Assembly (NCBI GenBank): GCA_963826795.1
Contig: CAWGYT010000003.1
Coordinates: 248,001 to 312,000, forward strand
Direction of reading: 5' to 3'
From: CAWGYT01 sp963826795
GTDB taxonomy: Bacteria > Planctomycetota > Planctomycetia > Pirellulales > Pirellulaceae
Length of the DNA stretch: 64,000 bases
Numbering within the stretch: position 1 is the stretch's first letter; the number at the start of each line of letters is the position of its first letter. The notes beneath the pieces are model-generated. The model searched no databases, was not told the origin of the DNA, and saw only the letters and a program-made list of their open reading frames with translations. Below are positions 56,901 to 64,000 of this stretch, piece by piece. The translations under genes and the position numbers were made by a program.

Positions 56901-57683
56901 CGGAGCGACTTCAGACAGGGCGTAATACTTCTCGAACTCGGGCAGCACGGCGGGCTTTCCAGCGACGATTTGAAACGGCGGTGACGCGGGCCGACCTCCT
57001 TCGCGCCGATAACGATTGGTCAGCAAGTAAAGATCCAAGTCGCCATCCCGATCGATGTCGCCGAAGGCCGGAAACAAGGAGGCGTCGACCAGATCCAGGC
57101 CCCATGCGGCCGCGGACTCGACGAAGCGGCCGTCACCTTGATTGACGTACAACTGATTCGGCGCGTCGTAGTTGCAGACATAGATATCCAGATCGAAATC
57201 GTTGTCGATATCGACCAGCGCCGCCCCCGCCCCCCACGCGTCGCCCCCGTCGACGCCGGCCGCCGTCGTCACATCCTCGAACTCGAAATCGCCCACCTGC
57301 CGATACAATCGATTCGCTTCCGCACCATTCACCAGGTAGAGATCGGCCCGACCGTCGTTGTCCACGTCACCCACGGCCACTCCGCCACAGGCATAACCCG
57401 AGTAGTAGATGCGACGCATCGGATGCGCCGGGTCCAGGCGGGACACAAAATCGACGCCTGTCTGTGCGGGCAACAGACGCTCGAACCCACCGCCGCCCGA
57501 GGGGCGCTGGGCGAGCGGAATCCGCAACAGCGGCGCGGTCGTCTCAGCCTTCACCGAGAACCGCTCCGAGTCGGGTATTTTCGGCACATCCTTCGAAGGC
57601 GAACGGATCTCGGTTCGGCCGGTACACCCCGCCACGACGACGACGAGCCACAACGTGGGATAACGCGGAGCATTTCTAAGCAT
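53925..57683 (-). CDS. CRTAC1/ASPIC-family FG-GAP lipoprotein, tandem module
   Basis: 1252 residues from ATG 57683. The start TLWLVVVVAGCTG contains a lipobox (VAGC), so it is probably lipidated. FG-GAP/VCBS repeats with calcium loops (DVDNDGRADLYLVNG, DIDNDFDLDIYVCNYD) form two beta-propeller-like halves. Each half ends with an ASPIC/UnbV domain: FGLGATIVIQTASGS to VTIRWPTGGVQTL in the middle, and GIGSTVVLHLQDGTRQTREI to IEVRWPDGSTTWTA at the end. Exported proteins of this family bind partners or glycans; their function in bacteria is not known. The gene is uninterrupted. Confidence 0.9.
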   Translation of the reverse strand: MLRNAPRYPTLWLVVVVAGCTGRTEIRSPSKDVPKIPDSERFSVKAETTAPLLRIPLAQRPSGGGGFERLLPAQTGVDFVSRLDPAHPMRRIYYSGYACGGVAVGDVDNDGRADLYLVNGAEANRLYRQVGDFEFEDVTTAAGVDGGDAWGAGAALVDIDNDFDLDIYVCNYDAPNQLYVNQGDGRFVESAAAWGLDLVDASLFPAFGDIDRDGDLDLYLLTNRYRREGGRPASPPFQIVAGKPAVLPEFEKYYALSEVAPGRYDIDAYGRDDYLLVNNGQGRFEDRTKEAGIVGHGDGLSATWWDYDADGWPDLYVANDFNEPDRLYRNNGNGTFTDQLLDSVPHTPWFSMGSDAADLDNNGQLDLFVLDMSGTNHFKQKTTMGAMSVARLAAVAGPPPQYMRNALLLNAGRRRFMEVAYLAGLANTDWSWAVKLADFDNDGRVDVFVTNGTVRSFNDSDVAFSKEMLIGRTEWDIYQHTEPRREQNLAFHNDGDLAFSNVSQAWGLDHVGISYGAAWGDLDRDGDLDLIVANVDEPISIYRNNIDAGHRVTFRLVGRQSNRFGLGATIVIQTASGSQLRELSPLTGFLACNQPIAHFGLGPETTVEKVTIRWPTGGVQTLTELPADHHYIVSEPVGRQPLPRPEAPSAPEPSPPMFVEDAGFPQIVHADDEFDDFAQQPLLPNKLSQFGPGMAWGDVDSDGDSDLFLGGGSGHPGQLWIHQAQGTFQRSDNPCFAEHAEREDLGALFVDVDGDLDLDLYVVSGGTGDGSRQDRLYLNQGLGQFRYDEQALPKEDLSGSVVVAGDYDRDGDLDLFVGSRVVPGSYPLPPRSQLLRNDKGTFTDATPIDAPQLAGAGMVTGAVWSDANGDGWRDLLVTYEWGPVRLFVNQQGTLRDATQSVGLATETGWWNGIASGDIDNDGDIDYVATNFGLNTKYHASHETPTLLYYGDFDQSGRMQLIEAEYEDERLFPVRGKSCSTQAMPFLRDKFPSYKDFALADLAQIYTDDCLKNAHRFAATTLESCVLLNEGERFRVAPLPRLAQNSPAFGVALLDADADGCLDLYVVQNFYGPQPETGRMDGGLSLLMRGNGAGGFTPVWPSQSGLIVPGDAKSLAVVDLNEDAWPDLVTASHRGPVQAFLRSDAAPTAGQTLEVRLQGTAWNRAGIGSTVVLHLQDGTRQTREIQAGSGYLSQSPPVAFFAFPPGVEAARIEVRWPDGSTTWTAAKAGENKYLIDHDSAPSPASPESPASPK

Positions 57684-57893
57684 GGGAAGACGACCATCTC
57701 GAGGAAGTGTCCCGGGATCCCCGGCAGCTACCGGATCCGAGCCGTTCGTGGACACGGGAGTACAGACCGCGGGGCCCGCGACGTACGGTCCTTGGCCGAA
57801 ATTTTTCAAGCCCCCATTATGACAAACGTGCGGCGGCAAACAAAACGCAAAGGCCTGCGAACCGCCAGGTGTCGGCGGCGCCGTCGGCCGCCC

Positions 57894-58326
57894 CCCCTCA
57901 TCCGGCCTTCGGCCACCTTCTCCCGCGCTGGGGAGAAGGGACGGGATCGTGTTGGCTCTCCCGCGCGGGGAGAAGGGACAGGATCGTGTTGGCTCTCCCG
58001 CGCGGGGAGAAGGGACGGGATCGTGTTGGCTCTCCCGCGCGGGGAGAAGGGACGGGATCGTGTCACCTCTCCCGAGGCCGGGAGAGGTCGCCCGGGACCC
58101 GCTCGCGGGGCCCGGGCGGGTGAGGGTTCCGGCGCAAGGGGCTGTCGGTTTCCCCCCTCATCCGGCCTTCGGCCACCTTCTCCCGCGCTGGGGAGAAGGG
58201 ACAGGATCGTGTCACCTTCTCCCGCGCTGGGGAGAAGGGACAGGATCGTGTCACCTCTCCCGCGCTGGGGAGAAGGGACAGGCTCGTGTCACCTCTCCCG
58301 CGCTGGGGAGAAGGGACGGGATCGTG
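57894..58326. repeat. Family B repeat cluster with 37-bp tandem units
   Basis: CTCATCCGGCCTTCGGCCAC opens the cluster and recurs at 58157. Between them a 37-bp unit (GATCGTGTTGGCTCTCCCGC..) repeats about three times. After 58157 a related 37-38-bp unit (GATCGTGTCACCTCTCCCGC..) repeats about four times and abuts the stop codon of the next gene. It occupies most of the 643-bp gap after the CRTAC1 start; the rest is that gene's promoter region. Confidence 0.9.
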
Positions 58327-58983
58327 TTAGCTGGTCAGCTCCAGCGTTCCCCAGAGACTGGGGTCCGATGTAAACGGGAATTCGGGGCCCAGGCTGAACG
58401 TCTGCCAACCGAGTTCTCGGTCGATCACGGCGTAACTGAAGCCCAATTGCGGATGCTCGGCCGGATCAAACCCCGTGATGGCTTCGGCCGGCAGGAAGGC
58501 CTGCAGGAGATAGCCGTCGATTCGCTTTTCGCTCAGCACGGACAGCTTGCCCTGAGGAATCGCTTTCGGGTTCTCACGCGCGCGATTGATCTCATGCAGC
58601 CGCGCGGTGGGTTCATCCAGGAGGCGTCCCGCCCCTTGAGGCAAGAGGACGAATCGATGGCAAAAACGGCTGGCTCGGTGGATCGTTTGCGTGTTGCGAG
58701 TGTCGATAAACAGCGACAGTCCATCGCTGTCTTCCAGGCGTGAATCGCGGCACCAGGGTGACTGCTTCTTGCCGGTTGTCCGCAGGTGCACGAACATTCC
58801 CCGCTCGTTCCATCCCAACCTCAGTTCCGCGAATCGCGGACCGAGATTCAGCTCTCCGTGAAAACTCGGGATCACGTGCCGCTCGTCTAAAGCCGCGCCG
58901 TTTGCCGACCATTTTCCATCAAAGTAATAGCAGGGAACGGCCAGGCGAAACAAGAACGAGGGAGGGATCAGGGCGTCGGTCAT
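58327..58983 (-). CDS. CBM9/DOMON-like hypothetical protein
   Basis: 218 residues from ATG 58983. The beta-sandwich pattern PRFAELRLGWNERGMFVHLR, then DSDGLSLFIDTRNTQTIHRA and GYLLQAFLPAEAITGFDPAE resembles carbohydrate-binding module family 9 or DOMON-type heme/sugar-binding domains. There is no signal peptide, which is unusual for such domains and suggests a cytosolic use. It is 61 bp after the uvrA stop on the same strand. Family-level call only. Confidence 0.7.
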   Translation of the reverse strand: MTDALIPPSFLFRLAVPCYYFDGKWSANGAALDERHVIPSFHGELNLGPRFAELRLGWNERGMFVHLRTTGKKQSPWCRDSRLEDSDGLSLFIDTRNTQTIHRASRFCHRFVLLPQGAGRLLDEPTARLHEINRARENPKAIPQGKLSVLSEKRIDGYLLQAFLPAEAITGFDPAEHPQLGFSYAVIDRELGWQTFSLGPEFPFTSDPSLWGTLELTS

Positions 58984-59044
58984 GGGATTGACGGTTGCGA
59001 TCAACACTTCCGAGTGGGTGAACGTGGAACGAGGCGGCCCCGAG

Positions 59045-62000
59045 TTAGCTTTCGGCCAAGACGCTGCGGATTCCGTTGAGATGTTCTTTCAGAAACTCCG
59101 CCAGGTCACCGCGATGGAGGTCATCGGCGTGCCGGAAGCTGAGCTTCAGGATGTCATGGTCGTCGTGTTGTCCATCGAGGCTGGACCGAAATCCGAGGTC
59201 GGCGATTCTACCGAGCGCGACCAGGTTTTTGGGTCCCAGCAGACTCAAGTCCAGCGATTCAGGACGCTTGGTGTGGAGCGTGGCCCAGGGTTGCTTTTGA
59301 AACGGCACGAACAAGTGCACGACTTGTTGATTGTTCCACAGGAATTCCGATCGCTGCCCAGCGGCTTCGGCGAGAGCGGCACACAGGTCCTCCAGCAGCG
59401 ACGCTTCCCAACGGGCCTTCTTGCCGGGCGGAAAGCCGCGCCGCGAGAGGTGCCATTTCTGCCCCAGTTTCTTCCAGGGCATCAGGTCCTCCGGGTTTTC
59501 GGCCACTTGGCGCGTCACTTCCTCAAATCCATGGATCGCTTTATCCAAAAAGTCCCAGAACTCGGGCGTGTTGATCTCGTCCCAGCGGTGGACGCGAAAC
59601 TCGATCTCTTGCCACGGCCCGCGAATCGCCTTGGTCCGCACGCGCGGTTCATTGCCGTAGATCGGCAGGTCGTCCATTTGGTTCAGCGGCTTGAGGTCGA
59701 ATCGTGCGTGGATTTCCTCTCGCCGAAAAGCCCCTTTGGTCGTGCGGAACTTCAGTTTCAGCAACCACGTTTCGCCGGTAATCGCATGCAGGAACCACCC
59801 GTGGCTCTTGGTTTTGCCGGCGATCTCCACGACGGAGCGGGCGTTCCAATTCGTCTCGCCAAAGTCACCCGACTCCTGAATCCGCTCGACGACACGAGCC
59901 AGGATCTTGCCTTCCCAGCGACAGGGCTCGCCGTTGCGTCCGACTCGATTCCGCGTGTGCCAGGCCGGACCATCGACTTCCCAGGGCATTTTTGCCCGCT
60001 CACCCACTTCGTTGATCTCCAGATCCCCCTCGCGCGTCGCCAGCAGCTGAGCGGGGTCGTAGAGGGGGCGTTCGACCGTGGTTCCTTCTGCCAGCACGGG
60101 CGCGAGGGCCAGGCCGGTCAGACTGATCGGCGCAGCGGCTGCCGCCGCCTTGGCTGTCGAATTCTTGGGCTTCGTCGCCTTCTTGGGCTTCCGCTTGGCT
60201 TGGTCCTGTGCCAGTTGCTGGGATTGTGCCACGACGGACTCGGGAGTGCCCACCACGGTGATTTGGCCACCTGCATCACCCGCCTCGGGTCCCATATCGA
60301 TGATCCAATCGGCCGTCTTGATCACATCCAGATTGTGTTCGATCACGACCACGGTGTTTCCCAAATCGACCAATCGGTTGAGGACGGTGAGCAGTTTCGC
60401 GAGATCTTCGAAGTGGAGCCCCGTTGTCGGCTCGTCCAGCAGGTAGAGCGTCCGCCCGGTATCGGGCCGCGACAGTTCGGCCGCCAGCTTGACGCGCTGT
60501 GCCTCGCCGCCCGAAAGCGTCGGCGCGGACTGGCCGAGCGTGAGGTAATCCAGACCCACGTCGCACAACGTCTGCAGGACGCGGCGAATCTTGGGCAGGT
60601 GCTGGAACAACTGCAGCGCATCGGCGCAGGTCATGTCGAGCACGTCGGCGATCGACTGGCCGTGAAAGCGGACCTCGAGGGTTTCGCTGTTGTAGCGGCG
60701 CCCACGACACGCTTCGCAGGGGACCCAAACATCGGGCAAGAAATGCATTTCGATGCACCGTTGTCCGTTCCCTTCGCACTCCTCGCAGCGCCCCCCGGGC
60801 ACATTGAAACTGAAACGGCGCTGCGTGTAACCTCGGAGCTTGGCATCGGGCAGTTGAGCGAACAGCAATCGAATCAGCTCGAACACACCCGTGTACGTCG
60901 CGGGATTCGACGAAGGAGAATTCCCTAACGGCTGTTGGTCGACCCGCACAACCTTGTTGATCTGATCCAGTCCGTAAATGGCGCCGTGCGTTCCCGGAAC
61001 CAGGCTGGCGCGGTGCAGGGTCTTGGCCAGGCTGGCATAGAGCACGTCGTTGATCAGCGAACTTTTGCCGCTACCGCTGACCCCGGTTACCGCGGTGAGC
61101 GTTCCGAGGGGAAAGCTCACATTGACGCCTTTCAGGTTGTGATGCTGAGCGTCGACGATGGACAGCAATTCGTGCTTCGGCCCCGACTCGGGTTGGCTTG
61201 CCGCCTGAGCCGCCTTCGCGCGGCGTTTGGGTGCCTCGGGTTCAGGCCGCTGGCGCGGATCCGGATTGGCTTGCTGTTGAGTGTGCTGTTGAGTGTGCTG
61301 AGCGACGATCGCGGCATGTCGTCGGACGATCAGTTCGGCATCGCTTTCGGTCACGCGACGGTTGCGGGGGATCGGAATCGATTTCTTTCCCGACAGATAG
61401 GGACCCGTCACCGAACCACGTCGGCGACCGACGGCTGCCGGCGTCCCTTGGGCGACGACCTCGCCTCCCCCTCGCCCCGCGCCAGGCCCGAAGTCGACGA
61501 CATGATCACTGCCCGCAATCACCTCGCGATCGTGTTCGACCAGGACCAGCGTATTGCCGAGGTCACGCAGTTTATGGAGTGCCGTCAGCAAGCGATGATT
61601 GTCGCGCGGGTGCAGGCCGATCGTCGGTTCGTCCAGCACGTACAGGACGCCACACAACCCGCTGCCCAGCTGGCTGGCCAGCCGAATCCGCTGGGCCTCG
61701 CCGCCGGAAAGTGTGGCGGCGGATCGCGACAGCGTCAGGTACTCGAGACCGACGTCGTTGAGAAACTGCACGCGGCCGCGGATCTCGCGCAACAGTTCGC
61801 CGGCGATCTTCTGTTGGCTGCGCGTCAGCTTCCAGCTCTGGATCGTCGCCTGCAACTTTCCCAGCGGCTGACGGCACAACTGGTCGATCGTCTCGCCGCA
61901 GAACCGCACCGCCGCGGCTTCCTCTCGCAGGCGACTTCCGCCGCAGGCCGAGCACTCGACTTCGTCGACCAGGTGCTCCAGCTTGGAGCGCAGACCGGGC

Positions 62001-64000
62001 GAGAGCCGCGCGGCTTCTTCGAGTGCGGGATAGAGTCCTTTGAATTGGAACTGAAACAAAGGACGCAGCCCTTTGCGAGGTTTCCCGCCGGCGTAGACGG
62101 GAAACCATTTGTCGCCCGTGCCGTGCAGGATCTTTCGTCGCTGGCGGGCATCCATTTGATCGATCGGCAGATCCAGCGGGATTCCCGTGCCGCGGGACAG
62201 CGCTTGCAGCATCCAGCGGGAGGACATCGCGATGGAGGTTGGGCCAGAGCAACAGCGCGCCGTCGGCGAGCGACAGCTTGCGGTTGCGGATCAAGGCCGC
62301 CGGATTCGCGCCCGTCTCGGTGCCCAGGCCCTCGCACACGTCGCACCAGCCGAGTTGGCTATTGAACGAGAAACTGTGCGGCGTGAGCGCCTCGAAGCTG
62401 CGCCCGCACGACTCACAAACGCGATGCTGGCTGTGCGATTTCACGCGCCAATTCGGTTCGCTCACCTCGTCCTTCGGATAGGCGACATGCATCACGCCCT
62501 GTCCCATCGAGAGCGCGGCCTCGATACTTTCCGCGATCCGTCCCCGCGACTCGGGCCGCACCGTGATCCGGTCAATCACGACTTCCACCCGGTGCTTGCG
62601 GCGACGATCGATCGTGGGCGGATTGTCCAGCATCAACGTCTCGCCGTCCAATCGCACGCGGTGAAAGCCTCGGTGCTTCAGTTCGTCCCACAGCGCCTCG
62701 TAGCTCTGTCCCACCTCGACGCCAACCGGGGCCATCAGGTAAAGCCGCGTGCCCTCGCTCTCGGACATCACCTTGTCCACGATTTCGTCGGGCGTTTGCG
62801 TGCCGACGGGAAGCTGGCAGTCGGGGCAGTGCGGGATTCCCAGGCGAGCCATCAGGATGCGGAGGTAGTCGTAGATCTCGGTCGACGTGCCGACGGTCGA
62901 GCGTGGCGTGTTGCCGAGGTTTTGCTGTTCGATGGCGATGGCCGGCGAGAGTCCTTCGATGTGTTCCAGCTGGGGCTTCTGCATCTGGCTGACGAATTGC
63001 CGGGCATAGGAGCTGAGGCTTTCGACGTACCGACGCTGGCCCTCGGCGTAGATCGTGTCCATGGCCAGCGAGCTCTTGCCGCTGCCGCTGGGGCCGCAGA
63101 ACACGCGTCATTTGGTCCCGCGGCAATTTCAGGTCGACTCGCTTCAGATTGTGCTGCCGCGCACCCTGCAATTCGATGAACTGGGCCAGGTGCGGCCTTG
63201 CTGGAGCGGCCGGCGCGCTTGCGACCGCGAGCTCGATCGACCGCGGGTCCCGCGATTCCCTGCAGCACGCGGGCCAGCGCCCGTCCGGTATGCGATCGCG
63301 GGGCATCGAGCGACTTCTTCCGGCGTCCCCATCACGACGATCTCGCCGCCCTCCGCTCCGCCTTCGGGCCCGAGGTCAATGACCCAGTCCGCCGTCTTGA
63401 TCACATCCAGATTATGCTCGACAACCACGACCGTGTTGCCCGCGTCGACGAAATCGTGCAGGACTTTCAGCAACAGCTCGAATGTCGGCAAAGTGCAAGC
63501 CCGTCGTCGGTTCGTCCAACAGGTACAGCGTGTGGCCGGTGCTCTTCTTGACCAACTCGCGGGCCAACTTGATCCGTTGCGCCTCGCCACCGGAAAGCGT
63601 CGGCGACGGCTGTCCGATCTTCAGATAGTCCAGGCCGACATCGTGCAGGGTCTGCAGCTTGTGTTGGATCTTGGGCATGATTCTCGAAGAGCTCCAGCGC
63701 CTGCTGCACGTCCATCTCCAGCACGTCGGCGATCGAATTGCCCTTGAACTGGACGGCCAGCGTTTCGCGATTGAAGCGGTGTCCCTGGCAGACGGGACAG
63801 GTGACCCAGACGTCGGCCAGAAAGTCCATCTCCAGGCGTGTCGATCCGTTGCCCTCGCAGGCCTGGACAACGACCTCCCTCGACATTGAAACTGAATCGG
63901 CCCGGTTTGTAACCGCGCTGCTTGGACTCGGGCAACTGCGTGAACAGCTTGCGGATCTCGTCGAACAGCTTGATGTAGGTGCCCGGATTGGAACGGGGCG
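59045..64000 (-). CDS. uvrA: Tandem-duplicated UvrA, start outside window, seven frameshifts
   Basis: The visible part starts inside one UvrA unit: CPACEGNG, CPVCQGHR zinc module, LSGGEAQRIKLARELVKKST and LYLLDEPTTGLHFAD. A second, complete UvrA unit follows: FCGPSGSGKSSLAMDTIYAE (Walker A), CESCGRSF zinc module, LSGGEAQRIRLASQLG, GVSGSGKSSLINDVLY (second Walker A), CEECEGNGQRC zinc module and LSGGEAQRVKLAAELSRPDT. After about 60230 comes a 395-residue extension (EGKILARVVERIQESGDFGE, RFDLKPLNQMDDLPIYGNEP) found in no UvrA I know from E. coli. UvrA finds DNA damage for nucleotide excision repair. Extra single bases occur near 63885, 63675, 63488, 63300, 63210-63240, 63109 and 62230. Confidence 0.9.

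Noticed and set aside
55011..56984. Plus-strand frame of 657 codons
   Set aside because: It is antisense to the CRTAC1 lipoprotein, whose calcium-loop repeats make the minus strand the coding one.
57930..58325. CRISPR array
   Set aside because: The 37-bp units follow each other without variable spacers, and there are no cas genes.
58982..60928. Plus-strand frame of 648 codons
   Set aside because: It mirrors the uvrA extension and ATPase region and has no domain of its own.

Overview
This 64 kb window comes from a high-GC planctomycete chromosome, most likely the Pirellulales side of the class Planctomycetia. The evidence is the gene content: three pairs of a planctomycete cytochrome c/PSD1 protein (DUF1549/DUF1553) with a DUF1501 protein, one DUF1592/DUF1552 pair, a BBP7-type outer-membrane barrel, a PEP-CTERM protein with dockerin-like repeats, a large tandem CRTAC1/ASPIC lipoprotein and a tandem-duplicated UvrA. 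No tRNA, rRNA, CRISPR array, prophage or transposase gene was found.

Layout. 1-4.3 kb: DUF1501 (cut by the left edge) and its PSD1 partner carrying a LamG domain. 4.8-9.4 kb: a YprA/MrfA-type helicase, a YprB/MrfB-type exonuclease and 5-formyl-THF cyclo-ligase, with short tandem repeats in the gaps before or after them. 9.5-18.8 kb: a SEC-C/TPR-like protein, transaldolase, a BBP7 barrel and an RND/MMPL exporter. 18.8-19.8 kb: a repeat-rich island with a duplicated gene 3' end and a 206-bp MITE-like element. 19.8-27.9 kb: GlpD-like oxidoreductase, site-2 protease, transglutaminase-like protein, VTT membrane protein, PhoU, YkgJ-type cysteine-cluster protein, HisS and two small unknown proteins. 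28-40 kb: two more PSD1/DUF1501 pairs around a 3-hydroxyisobutyrate dehydrogenase-like gene and a PYROXD2-like oxidoreductase. 40.8-45.7 kb: EamA transporter, then a Na+-pumping decarboxylase operon (carboxyltransferase, biotin carrier, gamma and beta subunits) preceded by dodecin. 45.9-50.1 kb: DUF1592/DUF1552 pair joined by an ATGA overlap. 50.4-58.9 kb: a PhzF remnant, a methyltransferase, the PEP-CTERM protein, the CRTAC1 lipoprotein and a CBM9/DOMON-like protein. 59.0-64 kb: uvrA, running off the right edge.

Two themes dominate. First, exported planctomycete-specific modules of unknown biochemistry take up about a quarter of the window, and the three PSD1 paralogues differ mainly in the domain inserted between DUF1549 and DUF1553. 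Second, about 21 single-base frameshifts break ten otherwise well-preserved genes, including hisS, which should be essential. Most are therefore probably sequence errors, not pseudogenes; they are densest in the last 1.8 kb, where seven single-base insertions interrupt uvrA. Coordinates of broken genes below span all fragments.
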